Part shown: piece after piece, positions 29,901-38,493 of the stretch | Layout of the letters: the number at the start of each line of letters is the position of its first letter | Numbering within the stretch: position 1 is the stretch's first letter | From: Acidobacteriota bacterium | Lineage (GTDB): Bacteria > Acidobacteriota > Terriglobia > Bryobacterales > Bryobacteraceae | DNA length: 64,000 nt | Reading direction: 5' to 3' | Assembly (NCBI GenBank): GCA_947470805.1 | Contig: CANIVU010000043.1 | Coordinates: forward strand, 1 to 64,000 | Translations under genes and position numbers: made by a program | The notes under the pieces: model-generated | What the model was told of the DNA's origin: nothing | Database searches by the model: none | What the model saw: only the letters and a program-made list of their open reading frames with translations

Positions 29901-30223
29901 ACCCGAACCTGCCCAACAGCGAGAAGACGCTGAACCGCTGGTTCAACACCGCGGCGTTCACCCAGCCCGCCCAGTTCCGCTTCGGCAATCAGGGCGTCAA
30001 CATCGTGCGCGGTAATGGCACTATCAACCTCGACACGTCGATCCTCCGCAATTTCCCGATCACGGAGACGATCAAGTTCCAGTTCCGCGGCGAGTTTTTC
30101 AACATCACCAACCACCCGAACTTCGGCAACCCGGGCGCGACGTTGAACGGGCCCGGCTTCGGCATCGTCTCCGGCGCCGGCGCCGGCCGGCGCATCCAGC
30201 TGGGCGCGCGCTTCGTGTTCTAA
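26915..30223 (+). CDS. TonB-dependent receptor (Oar-like, N-terminal carboxypeptidase-regulatory domain)
   Basis: TATITGIVRDPQGAAVPGVVITSTSAATQQKVTYTTNIDGLFSLRQLPIGAYVVEAEKTGF; GGVIVATTKSGTNSLHGSLFEYVRNEKFDAANFF; GGPVIKDKTFFFFAYEGSR. Confidence 0.95.
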   Translation: MSRNGVLILLAVGASFAQSPTATITGIVRDPQGAAVPGVVITSTSAATQQKVTYTTNIDGLFSLRQLPIGAYVVEAEKTGFRRFVRRGLVLTTGQNLELDIQMEIGAVSESVTVSGSATMLETRTSDIAQLVEAKAVEDLPLGDRRSLNLIQMTGAAVFIGYDSGQKPNFSLAGSRQQSQMFWIDGGTGQNMRLGVGQVDLDPPVETVAEVKIMANGYSAEYGGSNGGVIVATTKSGTNSLHGSLFEYVRNEKFDAANFFAPIVNGEKSKAPLRYNVYGGTLGGPVIKDKTFFFFAYEGSRRRDGAISTLTVPTALQRAGDFSQSVGNNNVLIPVYDPASTQNVAGRLTRTLFPGNRIPASRLDPVGLKIIPFYPLPNRAPDGAAGANNFRANFVNGLTRDNYTAKIDHNFGAKDRLSGRYLYNSDDTDKTSVYLDPGADPDAIALRHQNYFYGNWTRTVSASVVNDFRMTYSNRINHAIALGRGKPWATQLGLKGIPDGDFPNFAPAGFQALGSTAQERRQFPIQQYQIVNNISWIRGKHSFKFGGEWRPSLNDEINRPTPAGSFAFSLLATGQPGTATSGNGLASMLLGFTTGFSARETQPLNRRSTYLAGFAQDDWNITRNLTLNLGVRWETDTAMRDTANRANAFDTTQINPVSGTPGVVKFLGVNGWRNSIYDTDWNNFGPRFGFAWKPGGNQKTVVRGALGIFFAHPFDAGVPNAASLGYELSATLNSPDNGITAPFYLRDGVNASLQGAALNDSFGAVRVGAQPTTAVTFFETRRRTGYSEMFNLGVQRELKNRILAEVSFIGNLSHKLPSGNLSMNQVTPQQLAVAISQNRTPTQSDRPFPQFSNVNIQGPAFGDARYYAAVARVERRFANGYSILGTYTWARAFNNYNDGGSLGGDIGFSDYYNRRNDWGPTGNDIRNRFTMTSVYDIPVGKGKKYLAHNWLGAVVGNWSLGGILTLQSGEPFTVNTQVNNTFVNSAGAQRADINGNPNLPNSEKTLNRWFNTAAFTQPAQFRFGNQGVNIVRGNGTINLDTSILRNFPITETIKFQFRGEFFNITNHPNFGNPGATLNGPGFGIVSGAGAGRRIQLGARFVF

Positions 30224-30226
30224 GCG

Positions 30227-30517
30227 CTACTTGCGGCGCTTGGCCTCGTGCCGCTCGAAGAGCGGCACGAGGCGCGATTCAATGTAGGAGAACGCCGCAT
30301 CGAGCCCCTGGCTGGTGTAGACTTGGCCGATTTCGGCCTCCACTTCGCTCGGCTCGCCGAAGCAGGAGAGGAACTGATTGGACGTCAGCCTTACCGATTT
30401 CGCCCCATCGATTCCGCCGTCCTCCCGCAGGATTTTCAGGCGCGCGTAGAGGCTGAGAACGGCATCGCCGACCCAGGCTTCTTTCAATACTTCGGCGCGA
30501 TCGGTGCGGCGGGCCAA
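30227..30517 (-). CDS. Short RNase III-like (mini-III-like) protein
   Basis: 96 aa; EVLKEAWVGDAVLSLYARL resembles the RNase III GDAVL signature. Confidence 0.45.
   Translation of the reverse strand: MARRTDRAEVLKEAWVGDAVLSLYARLKILREDGGIDGAKSVRLTSNQFLSCFGEPSEVEAEIGQVYTSQGLDAAFSYIESRLVPLFERHEAKRRK
30244..30272. terminator. Perfect 13-bp hairpin CCTCGTGCCGCTC-GAA-GAGCGGCACGAGG between convergent genes
   Basis: Perfect inverted repeat inside the 3' end of the minus-strand ORF, just past the TonB receptor stop; weaker AAGCGC...GCGCTT pair at the stop. Confidence 0.5.
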
Positions 30518-30520
30518 GAG

Positions 30521-30757
30521 CTATGCGCCGCCGGTGCGGGGGCTGGAGACGGTTCCGGGATTCGATCCGGCGCCCGTGTGGCGCGCCGCCCCGGGCGCGG
30601 CAACCTTGCCGCCGCTGCCGAATCCGGCGTTCGACTGGCTGGCCAGCCGGTCGGCTTCAATCTGTTCCGGAGTGCGGAGGTCGGGCTCCGTCTCTTTCGC
30701 CTTTGTCTTGGCGCGTTCTACCTGACGTTTGTGACGTTTGGCTAGTCGTTTGTCCAT
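30521..30757 (-). CDS. Small basic hypothetical protein
   Basis: MDKRLAKRHKRQVERAKTKAKETEPDLRTPEQIEADRLASQSNAGFG; directly upstream of the RNase III-like ORF on the same strand. Confidence 0.5.
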   Translation of the reverse strand: MDKRLAKRHKRQVERAKTKAKETEPDLRTPEQIEADRLASQSNAGFGSGGKVAAPGAARHTGAGSNPGTVSSPRTGGA

Positions 30758-30807
30758 ATTCTGACACTACCGCAAACCCATGATGTAATGGGAAGCTCGT
30801 GCCCCCG

Positions 30808-32205
30808 ATGCCTACAAAAATTGACAAGTTTGAGTTCTGGCCGATCCTGATCCCCGATTTCGCGCTGCTGAACATGAGCGGCCTGCATGCCCCGATGACG
30901 CCCCGCATCATCACCAAATGCACGCTGGCCGGCGGCGCCGAGGGCTACGGCGAGATCCCCTGCAACACCGGAATCATCCGCGTGATGGGAACGCTGCTGC
31001 CGCAGCTGGTTGGGCTTGGCGTCGAAGAGGCGCTGGGCCGGCTGGACTGGGTGGTGGCCGAGAGCAAGCGGCTGGCGGCGGAGTTCGCGTTGACCGACGA
31101 GCGCGGCAGCGCCAGCTTCGACCGCGGCGTGACCAACCACACCCGCGCCGGGATCCAGATGGCGCTGGCTTCGGCCTTTTCGATGCACAAAGGCCTGCCG
31201 CTGTGCGATTTTCTGGGCGGGGAGAACGGGCGCAAGCGCAGCGAAGTGAAGTTCAACACCTACCTGTTCTACCTGGCCGCGACGGAGGGATCGGGGCTGG
31301 ACTACTCGTACCTGAAGCCGCGCGAGCCGCAAGGGGACTTTGCGAAGATGCGCACGGTGCCGGTGCTGGACGCGGACGCGGTGGTCCGGTTTGCGCAGGC
31401 CGCGCTGGCGGAGCGGATGCCCGGCGTGGGGCTGGTGAAGTGGAAGCTGGGCGTGCTGGACCCGGAAGCGGAACTCGAATGCATGATCGCGCTGGCGCGC
31501 GCGTTGGGGCCGGAGATCCAGGTGGTGCCGGACCCGAACGCGGCGTGGGACGTGCCGACGGCGATCGGCGTGATCCAGCGGCTGAAGGAAGCGATCGGCG
31601 ACCAGTTGCCGTACTTTGAAGACCCGGTGGCGGGCCTGGACGCGATGGCCGAAGTGCATCGCGCAACCGGGGTGCCGCTGGCGACGAACATGTGGGCGCC
31701 GAACTTCGAGGCGCATGAAGAGGCGGCGCGGAAGAACGCGATCCAGATCACCCTCGGCGGCGATTGCCACTACATCGGCGGCAGCGACGAGGCGGTCCGC
31801 CTATCGGCGTGGTGCGCGGCGAACGGGATGGGGTTCGGGCAGCATTCGAACACGCATCTGGCGATTTCGAACGCCCATACCGTGCACATGGGCGCGGCGG
31901 CGGCGGTACACGAATGGCCGTTCGATTCCCACTACTGGCCGTGGCAGGCCGACTACGATCGGACGGTGCGGCGGAACATGTCGCTGGAACGCGGCGGGGT
32001 GTGCCGTGTGCCGGAGGAGCCGGGGCTGGGCATCGACGTCGATATGGACGGCGTGCTGGCGCTGCACGAAGAATATTTGAAGTGCAACCGGAACGGGCGG
32101 GCGTATCAGAACCGGGACGACGGTCCACCCGCGGAGGTGGCGTACGGCGGGTGGACGCGTCCCCAAGCGCGGGCCAAGAAGTGGTTCCTGGCCGGAGTGC
32201 GCTGA
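30808..32205 (+). CDS. Enolase-superfamily glucarate dehydratase-like protein
   Basis: IQVVPDPNAAWDVPTAIGVIQRLKEAIGDQLPYFEDPVAGLDAMAEVHRATGVPLATNMWAPNFEAHEE...IQITLGGDCHYIGG. Confidence 0.85.
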   Translation: MPTKIDKFEFWPILIPDFALLNMSGLHAPMTPRIITKCTLAGGAEGYGEIPCNTGIIRVMGTLLPQLVGLGVEEALGRLDWVVAESKRLAAEFALTDERGSASFDRGVTNHTRAGIQMALASAFSMHKGLPLCDFLGGENGRKRSEVKFNTYLFYLAATEGSGLDYSYLKPREPQGDFAKMRTVPVLDADAVVRFAQAALAERMPGVGLVKWKLGVLDPEAELECMIALARALGPEIQVVPDPNAAWDVPTAIGVIQRLKEAIGDQLPYFEDPVAGLDAMAEVHRATGVPLATNMWAPNFEAHEEAARKNAIQITLGGDCHYIGGSDEAVRLSAWCAANGMGFGQHSNTHLAISNAHTVHMGAAAAVHEWPFDSHYWPWQADYDRTVRRNMSLERGGVCRVPEEPGLGIDVDMDGVLALHEEYLKCNRNGRAYQNRDDGPPAEVAYGGWTRPQARAKKWFLAGVR

Positions 32206-32220
32206 CGGCCGCGGGGCGGG

Positions 32221-32497
32221 GCTGACAGTGGGCTGGGCGCGATGGTGCGGCGGGGTCGGAGCGGATGTCGGTCCGGTGGAGGAGTCGGTTCGGGCGGGGG
32301 GCTGACAGCGGGCTGTGAACGATTGTGCGTAAGAGGACGGTACAGGAAGGAGGAAGGCGGTTCGGCAGCGGAGGTGGTTTCTGGCGGAGGCCGACAACGG
32401 ACTCGGCGCGATGGTGGGGCGGGGGACGGAACTGGACGGCGGAGGGGGGGGTTCTGGTGGGAGCGCGCTGACAACGGGTGGGCCCGTTGTCAGCGCG
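32221..32497. repeat. Degenerate ~80-bp tandem repeat, four iterations, ending in a 15-bp perfect hairpin
   Basis: GCTGACAGTGGGCTGGGCGCGATGGTG (32221), GCTGACAGCGGGCTG (32302), GCCGACAACGGACTCGGCGCGATGGTG (32390), GCTGACAACGGGTGGGCCCGTTGTCAGC (32467). Confidence 0.7.
32464..32497. terminator. Hairpin CGCGCTGACAACGGG-TGGG-CCCGTTGTCAGCGCG
   Basis: Perfect 15-bp arms, 4-nt loop, ~10 bp past the 3' end of the minus-strand Dabb gene. Confidence 0.7.
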
Positions 32498-32507
32498 ACG
32501 GTGACGC

Positions 32508-32876
32508 TTAGTTGGTGATGTCGTGGGTGGTGGACTGTTCACGCAGCGGGAGGTAGATCTTGTACCATTCCTTCTGCGCCGGGCTGTCGGTGTAATCCTT
32601 CAGCGACTTCTCGTCCTTGAATTCCATCACGATGGCGTGGGTGTAGCCGGTGCCCTGCACCTTCAACGCTTTGGTCCAGATGCGCTCGATGCCTTTGTAG
32701 CTGTTGGCAACAGTCTCGGCGCCTTTGAGGGCGGCGGCGATCTGCTCGGGCGTGGTGCCGGCCTTCCACTTGATCGTCACAACGTGAACGACCGAGGTCG
32801 GCTTCTTGACGGCGGCCTCAACGGGGCTCAGGGTGAGAGCGAGGGCGGCCACAACGGTTAACAGGAGGGTTTTCAT
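32508..32876 (-). CDS. Exported Dabb (stress-responsive A/B barrel) domain protein
   Basis: Signal peptide; VVHVVTIKWKAGTTPEQIAAALKGAETVANSYKGIERIWTKAL...YTHAIVMEFKDEKSLKDYTDSPAQKEW. Confidence 0.85.
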   Translation of the reverse strand: MKTLLLTVVAALALTLSPVEAAVKKPTSVVHVVTIKWKAGTTPEQIAAALKGAETVANSYKGIERIWTKALKVQGTGYTHAIVMEFKDEKSLKDYTDSPAQKEWYKIYLPLREQSTTHDITN

Positions 32877-33262
32877 TGGTTTTGTATCTGCCTTTCTTTA
32901 AAGCCCTGCCAGTGCTCGCATAGGAGAATGGAGTTGGCGGGGTTGTTGGGGTCGTACTTGGCGGTTGCGGTGCCCACGAGTTGCTCCGCGGGCCTGGGCA
33001 GAAACTCGGTCAGGGTGGAGATGTCCTGCGTGGTGTCGTAGGCCACACCGGCGATCTCGTACCCGTACTGGAGCGTCTGCTCGTCCGCCTGGTAAATGGT
33101 CACTTCGGTCAAGCGGCCATTCACATGTAAATGAATCCGGCGCCGGCGCTCCCGTTCTGCGGGAGTGCGCGTGCGCCGGATATAACGAGCCACCAGCCAA
33201 ACCAACGCCCCCGTAGCGGCAATGCCGACGGAGGCGGGCGCGGCGATGGGGATATTGGGCAA
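32873..33262 (-). CDS. Hypothetical protein with N-terminal TM helix
   Basis: 129 aa, overlaps the Dabb start; no confident family. Confidence 0.65.
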   Translation of the reverse strand: MPNIPIAAPASVGIAATGALVWLVARYIRRTRTPAERERRRRIHLHVNGRLTEVTIYQADEQTLQYGYEIAGVAYDTTQDISTLTEFLPRPAEQLVGTATAKYDPNNPANSILLCEHWQGFKERQIQNQ

Positions 33263-33265
33263 CGA

Positions 33266-33916
33266 CTACTTGGTACCGAAGACCTTGGCGTAGTCCTTGA
33301 GGAACGCGTCCAGGCCTTTGTCGGTCAGCGGGTGGTTGAAGAGAGAATCGAGTGTCTTGAACGGCAGCGTGCCGATGTGCGCGCCGGCCTTGGCGGCCTC
33401 GATGACGTGATTCGGCGTGCGCAAGCTGGCGGCCAGGATCTGCGTTTTGAAGCCGTAGTTCTTGTAGATCTTCACCAGGTCGTGGATGAGGATCATGCCA
33501 TCGGCGCCCATGTCGTCGATGCGGCCGACGAAGGGGCTGATGATGTAGGCGCCGGCCTTGGCGACCAGCAGGCCTTGGCCGGCCTGGAAGCAAAGCGTGA
33601 CGTTGGTGCGGATGCCTTCGCTTTCCAGCGCCTTGCAGGCCTGGACGCCGTCGCGGATGAGCGGCAGCTTGACGATGATGTTCTTGTGGATCTTGGCCAG
33701 CTTGCGGCCTTCTTCCAGCATGGCGCTGAATTCGGTGGCGACGACTTCGGCGCTGATGTCGCCGTCGACGATGTCGCAGATGGCGCGGACCTGTTCTTCG
33801 ATCGGCTTGCCTTCCTTGGCGATCAGCGAGGGGTTGGTGGTGACACCGTCAACGATGCCCCACGAGGCTCCCTTTTTGATTTCTTCGAGGTTGGCTGTAT
33901 CCAGAAAAATTTTCAT
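33266..33916 (-). CDS. fsa: Fructose-6-phosphate aldolase/transaldolase
   Basis: MKIFLDTANLEEIKKGASWGIVDGVTTNPSLIAKEG...IIVKLPLIRDGVQA...NVTLCFQAGQGLLVAKAGAYIISPFVGRIDD. Confidence 0.95.
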   Translation of the reverse strand: MKIFLDTANLEEIKKGASWGIVDGVTTNPSLIAKEGKPIEEQVRAICDIVDGDISAEVVATEFSAMLEEGRKLAKIHKNIIVKLPLIRDGVQACKALESEGIRTNVTLCFQAGQGLLVAKAGAYIISPFVGRIDDMGADGMILIHDLVKIYKNYGFKTQILAASLRTPNHVIEAAKAGAHIGTLPFKTLDSLFNHPLTDKGLDAFLKDYAKVFGTK

Positions 33917-33941
33917 GCTTGTCTCCTATTGGAATCTTGTT

Positions 33942-34733
33942 TTATTCCGCGACGATGGTGTTCTCAACCTGGCCTACGCCGGGAACAACCACGCGGACTT
34001 TGCTGCCCACTTGCATGGGGCCGACGCCCTCAGGGGTGCCGGTGGCGATGAGATCGCCGGGCTCCAGGGTCAGGAATTGGGTGACGTAGGCCAGAATAGC
34101 ACCCGGGGAAAAGATCATGTTCGTGACGGGCGCGTCCTGGACGCACTTGTCATCGAGCCAGGTTTGGACGCGAAGCGAATCGAAATCCACTTCCTTGATG
34201 GGAACGGCCCAGCGGCCGGTGGGGCAGAAGGTATCGAAGCCTTTGCCGCGGGTCCACTGTCCGTCTTTGCGTTGGAGGTCGCGGGCGGTGACGTCGTTGA
34301 CGCAGGTGTAGCCCCAGACGTAGTCGCGCCAGTCTTCGGCTTTCACGTTGCGGGCGCGCTTGCTGATGATGAGGCCGAGTTCGCCTTCGTAGTGCAGGTT
34401 CGAAGAAAGCTTGGGATAGACGACGTCATCGCCATCGGCCACCAGGGACGAAGGCGGCTTCAAGAAGATCAACGGCTCGGTGGGGATATCGTTGCCGAGC
34501 TCTTTCGCGTGTTCGGCGTAGTTGCGGCCGACGCAGACGATCTTGCTGGGGCTGGCGGCGGGCAGGAGTTTGACCTGCTCGACGGGGATGACGGCGCCGT
34601 CGGGTTCGGGGGCGAAAAGGGAGCGGACGGGGCGGATGGCTCCGTCTTCCAGAATGCCGTAGCGGGCGCCGTTAGCGTCGGTCAACGTCGGCGGGGCGGC
34701 GGGGTCGAGGGTGAAACGTACGTATTGGGTCAA
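33942..34733 (-). CDS. Fumarylacetoacetate hydrolase family protein
   Basis: KIVCVGRNYAEHAKELGNDIPTEPLIFLKPPSSLV...HYEGELGLIISKRARNV...GYTCVNDVTARDLQ. Confidence 0.95.
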   Translation of the reverse strand: MTQYVRFTLDPAAPPTLTDANGARYGILEDGAIRPVRSLFAPEPDGAVIPVEQVKLLPAASPSKIVCVGRNYAEHAKELGNDIPTEPLIFLKPPSSLVADGDDVVYPKLSSNLHYEGELGLIISKRARNVKAEDWRDYVWGYTCVNDVTARDLQRKDGQWTRGKGFDTFCPTGRWAVPIKEVDFDSLRVQTWLDDKCVQDAPVTNMIFSPGAILAYVTQFLTLEPGDLIATGTPEGVGPMQVGSKVRVVVPGVGQVENTIVAE

Positions 34734-35680
34734 GGGACGGTGATCTCCACTTCTTGCGATGTTGCGCTTTGATTTTTCCGCAGATCGAGCGCCGATACCT
34801 GGTAACGATATCGAACGCCGCGCTGCACATCCCGGTCTGTGTAGGCCGGGGCATCGAGATAGTTGGCCACTTCGGCGAAGGCTCCGGCGCCGACGGCGCG
34901 GCGAACGATGTAGCCGAGCACGTCGCCTTCGGGGTTCGGATTCCAGGATACTTCCACTGTGCCGGCGCCGGCCACGGCGTTGAGGCCAGTGGGCGCGGAT
35001 GGCGGGAAGCGATCGACGATCGTGAGCGCTTGCGGGCCGACGCGTTTGCCTTGGGCCTTGTCGCCGCGGGCCTGGATTTCGTATTTGTATTCTTTGCCGA
35101 GGAGGGCGCGGGGGTCGGCGAACTGGCCGGCCTTGCCTTCGCCGATGACGGCGCCGTCGCGGTAGACGATGACGGGTCCGGGGTAGCCTTCCCAGGTGAG
35201 GATGGCGCCATTGACGGCGCTATCGGCGACGAAGGTTGCGGGCGTGATGACGGGCGGTTCGACGCGGACGGTGACGAAGTTCGACCAGCCGGAGGCGCGG
35301 CCTTTGACGTTGGCGGTGCGCAGGGCGAGGACGACTTCGCGACCGGCGAATTCGCGGACGTCGACCGAGGTATCGGCCGGGCCGGGCTTGGTTGCTTCGA
35401 CGGCCACGGGCTTCGCGGCGGCGGCCCAGGCATCGATATTCCAACCGGCCGCGGGCTGGGGGCCGACGCGGAGTTCGACCTTGGCGATGTCGGCGATGTC
35501 GAGATTTTCGGTGGTCTTCTGCGGCAGGGTGAAATCGACGCGGAGCGCCGATTCGATTTGCTGGGCGCGGAGGTCCTGGACGGGTTGGGGAATGTTGAGC
35601 GCGGGAGGTAAGGGATCTCCCACGTAGCCGCACGAAGCGGCCAACAGCGCCACGCCCGCAACCAGTGCCGATAGCCTCAC
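34730..35680 (-). CDS. Lipoprotein with fibronectin type III-like domains
   Basis: GTG start overlapping hslU stop; [17 protein letters not shown] lipobox; [35 protein letters not shown]. Confidence 0.75.
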   Translation of the reverse strand: MRLSALVAGVALLAASCGYVGDPLPPALNIPQPVQDLRAQQIESALRVDFTLPQKTTENLDIADIAKVELRVGPQPAAGWNIDAWAAAAKPVAVEATKPGPADTSVDVREFAGREVVLALRTANVKGRASGWSNFVTVRVEPPVITPATFVADSAVNGAILTWEGYPGPVIVYRDGAVIGEGKAGQFADPRALLGKEYKYEIQARGDKAQGKRVGPQALTIVDRFPPSAPTGLNAVAGAGTVEVSWNPNPEGDVLGYIVRRAVGAGAFAEVANYLDAPAYTDRDVQRGVRYRYQVSALDLRKNQSATSQEVEITVP

Positions 35681-37059
35681 AAAATGTACTTGCTCAGGTC
35701 CTGATCTTTGACGATGCTCGAGAGCTGCTGCTGCACGTATTTGGCGTCGATTTTGACGTTTTTCTTCTTGAGGTCCGGGCCTTCGAAGCTGATCTCTTCG
35801 AGCACCTTTTCCATGATGGTGTGCAGGCGGCGGGCGCCGATGTTTTCCATCACCTCGTTCACCTGGGCGGCGAAGAGGGCGATTTCCTTGATGGCGTCGT
35901 CGGTGAACGTCAGCTTGATGCCTTCGGTTTCGAGCAGCGCCATGCACTGTTTGATGAGCGCGTTTTTCGGCTCGCGGAGGATGCGGATGAAGTCTTCCTG
36001 CGTGAGCGATTTGAGCTCGACGCGGATGGGGAAGCGGCCCTGGAGTTCGGGGATGAGGTCGGCCGGTTTGGAGACGTGGAACGCGCCGGCGGCGATGAAG
36101 AGGATGTGATCCGTGCGGACGAAGCCGTAGCGGGTGTTGACGGTGGTGCCTTCGACGATGGGGAGGATGTCGCGTTGGACGCCTTCGCGGCTGACGTCGG
36201 GGCCTTGGCCGCCTTCGCGGCCGGCGATTTTATCGATTTCGTCGAGGAAAATGATGCCGCTTTTTTCGACGCGTTCGATGGCCGTGCGGGTGACCAGATC
36301 CATGTCGACGAGCTTCTGCTCTTCTTCCTGGATGAGGTAGTCGAGCGCTTCGGCGACGGGCATTTTGCGCTTGCGTGTGCGGGGGCCGAAGAGGGCGGGG
36401 AGCATGTCCTTGAAGTTGGACATGTCCATGTCGTCGGGGCCGTTGCCGGGGCCGGGGGAGGCCATGAACTCGAAGGCCGGCATGCGGTCTTTGACGTCGA
36501 TTTCGACGGTCTGTTCGTCGAGCTTGCCGGCGTGGAGTTTGTCGCGGAGCTTTTCGCGGGCTTTGGAATCGACGTCGCTGGGCTCGGTCTGGGGCGGGAG
36601 GAGCAGATCGATGAGGCGTTCTTCGGCGTTGCGTTCGGCGCGCTCTTCGACCTCTTCCATCTTTTCGTCGCGGATCATGTCGATGGCGATTTCGACGAGG
36701 TCGCGAATCATGGATTCGACGTCCCGGCCGACGTAGCCGACCTCGGTGAACTTGCTGGCTTCGACCTTGAGGAAGGGGGAATTCGCGAGTTTGGCGAGGC
36801 GGCGGGCGATTTCGGTTTTGCCGACGCCGGTGGAGCCGATCATGAGAATGTTTTTCGGCATGACGTCTTCGGCCATGTCGGGATCGAGCCGTTGGCGGCG
36901 CATGCGATTGCGGAGCGCGACGGCGACGGCCTTCTTGGCGTCGGCCTGGCCGATGACGTATTTATCGAGTTCGCGAACGATTTCGCGGGGGGTCAATTCA
37001 TCCAGCAGGGGCGTCTCTTCGGCGCCGTTGCCATGCTGGGAGGGCAGGTAGATGACCAT
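35677..37059 (-). CDS. hslU: HslU ATPase subunit of HslUV protease
   Basis: [37 protein letters not shown]...[45 protein letters not shown]. Confidence 0.98.
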   Translation of the reverse strand: MVIYLPSQHGNGAEETPLLDELTPREIVRELDKYVIGQADAKKAVAVALRNRMRRQRLDPDMAEDVMPKNILMIGSTGVGKTEIARRLAKLANSPFLKVEASKFTEVGYVGRDVESMIRDLVEIAIDMIRDEKMEEVEERAERNAEERLIDLLLPPQTEPSDVDSKAREKLRDKLHAGKLDEQTVEIDVKDRMPAFEFMASPGPGNGPDDMDMSNFKDMLPALFGPRTRKRKMPVAEALDYLIQEEEQKLVDMDLVTRTAIERVEKSGIIFLDEIDKIAGREGGQGPDVSREGVQRDILPIVEGTTVNTRYGFVRTDHILFIAAGAFHVSKPADLIPELQGRFPIRVELKSLTQEDFIRILREPKNALIKQCMALLETEGIKLTFTDDAIKEIALFAAQVNEVMENIGARRLHTIMEKVLEEISFEGPDLKKKNVKIDAKYVQQQLSSIVKDQDLSKYIL

Positions 37060-37607
37060 TAGCCGAGTTCCTCGTAAATCACATTGAGGTTGGTGTAGAT
37101 GCAGATATTGCCGGCGATGGTCATGGACTTTTCGGCGATTTCGCGGGCCGAGAGTTCCGTGTTTTCGTAGAGGGCAAGGGCGGCGGCTTTGGCGAAGGGG
37201 CCGCCGGAGCCGATGGAGGCGAAGGCCTCGTCGGGCTCGATGACGTCGCCGTTGCCGGAGAGGATGTAGGTCTTGTCGAGGTCGGCGACGAGGAGGAGGG
37301 CTTCCAGGTGGCGGAGGATTTTGTCGGTTCGCCAGTCTTTGGCGAGTTCGACAACGGCGCGGTCGAGCTTGCCGTTGTGCTGTTCGAGCTTCGTTTCGAA
37401 GCGGGCGAAGAGGGAGAAGGCGTCGGCGGTGGAGCCAGCGAAACCGGAGAGGATCTTGCCGTTATAGAGACGGCGGAGCTTCCGGGCGTTGGCCTTGAGA
37501 ACTTCGCTGCCGAGGGTGACTTGCCCATCGGCGGCCATGACAACTTTGCCGTTCCGGCGGACGGCAAGCACCGTGGTGGAACGGATACGGGGAGACATTC
37601 TACTCAA
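37059..37607 (-). CDS. hslV: HslV peptidase subunit of HslUV protease
   Basis: [62 protein letters not shown]. Confidence 0.98.
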   Translation of the reverse strand: MSRMSPRIRSTTVLAVRRNGKVVMAADGQVTLGSEVLKANARKLRRLYNGKILSGFAGSTADAFSLFARFETKLEQHNGKLDRAVVELAKDWRTDKILRHLEALLLVADLDKTYILSGNGDVIEPDEAFASIGSGGPFAKAAALALYENTELSAREIAEKSMTIAGNICIYTNLNVIYEELG

Positions 37608-37693
37608 ACTATTATTCTATCGTGATTGGGAGCGGGGGGCGGTTGGGTGGGGTTCTTGATGATGTAACGTGGAAGGAGAAGGGGGCTCTCGCC

Positions 37694-37957
37694 GTGACGA
37701 TTACTTTGCCGCTGGAACCGCAAGAGGAAGCCAAGCTGATAGCGGCCGCTCAGGCGCGGGGCCTTTCCGCCGCGGAGCTGGTGCGTGAAGCGCTTGAGGG
37801 GATTCTGGATAAGACTTCTGGCGAGGCAACTTCAGGGAAAGAGCCAACGCGTTCGTTGCGGGGGCTTCTGGCGAAGTATGGTCCGGCGCCTTCGGCGGGG
37901 GAGATCGATCAGAATCGGGCTGAGATGTTCGCGAATTTTCCGCGTTCTGATTTCTGA
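37694..37957 (+). CDS. Ribbon-helix-helix-type antitoxin
   Basis: GTG start; TITLPLEPQEEAKLIAAAQARGLSAAELVREALEGIL...RGLLAKYGPAPSAGEIDQNRAEMFANF; overlaps PIN gene start. Confidence 0.75.
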   Translation: MTITLPLEPQEEAKLIAAAQARGLSAAELVREALEGILDKTSGEATSGKEPTRSLRGLLAKYGPAPSAGEIDQNRAEMFANFPRSDF

Positions 37958-38358
37958 TGATTGTCGCCGTAGCTGATACGCATACCGCGATCTGGTATCT
38001 CTTTTCCGATCCTCGACTTGGAAAGCGAGCTTCTGATTTTATCGAGGAGACCATCGCCGCAGGGGACCACATCGGTGTATCCGCCATCAGCCTTGCGGAG
38101 ATGGTTTACCTGGTCGAGAAATCACGAATTCCAGCGAATTCGCTGCGGGATCTTCATGCGGCGATCAGCGATCCGAAATCTGTGTTGCAGCACCTGCCGT
38201 TTGACGAGGCTGTTGCGATGAAGATGGCAGAGATCTCCCGGCAGGACATTCCCGATCTGCCAGACCGTGCGATCGCGGCTACCGCTTGTTTGCACGGGGT
38301 TCCACTTTTGAGCCGTGATGGGAAGATCCGCACTTCCGATGTGAAGACGATTTGGTGA
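37957..38358 (+). CDS. VapC-like PIN-domain toxin
   Basis: VAVADTHTAIWYLFSDPRLG...IGVSAISLAEMVYLVEK...DIPDLPDRAIAATACLHGVPLLSRDGKIRTS. Confidence 0.92.
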   Translation: MIVAVADTHTAIWYLFSDPRLGKRASDFIEETIAAGDHIGVSAISLAEMVYLVEKSRIPANSLRDLHAAISDPKSVLQHLPFDEAVAMKMAEISRQDIPDLPDRAIAATACLHGVPLLSRDGKIRTSDVKTIW

Positions 38359-38420
38359 GGGGTTCAGGGATCTTTTTGCGTTAGGCACCTTTGCTGCCAG
38401 CGCATGGGAGCGGGCGGGTC

Positions 38421-38466
38421 CGGCGTCTGGGGACACCCGGCCTGCGGCCCGCGGGTGTCCCCGTCG
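38421..38466. repeat. REP-like palindromic element, copy 1
   Basis: CGGCGTCTGGGGACACCCGGCCTGCGGCCCGCGGGTGTCCCCG; arms GGGGACACCCG/CGGGTGTCCCC; second copy at 50594. Confidence 0.75.
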
Positions 38467-38493
38467 GAGGTGTCGCTGCGAGTGGGGCTGGAA

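Noticed and set aside
26714-30115. 1133-aa minus-strand ORF antisense to the TonB receptor
   Set aside because: Low-complexity V/G/A/E/D-rich translation with no fold-like motifs; produced by strong GC3 and skew opposite a real gene with clear domain evidence.
30540-30590. tRNA-like T-loop string GGTTCCGGGATTCGATCC
   Set aside because: No matching acceptor/anticodon arms around it; lies within a protein-coding segment.
30220-30830. DnaA-box cluster supporting a true oriC at the skew switch
   Set aside because: No TTATCCACA-like cluster or AT-rich unwinding element was visible by eye, and no dnaA/dnaN gene is in the window; only the skew signal is claimed.
35665-37062. 465-aa plus-strand ORF antisense to hslU
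   Set aside because: HslU on the minus strand is unambiguous; the antisense frame is D/E/F/V-rich composition noise.
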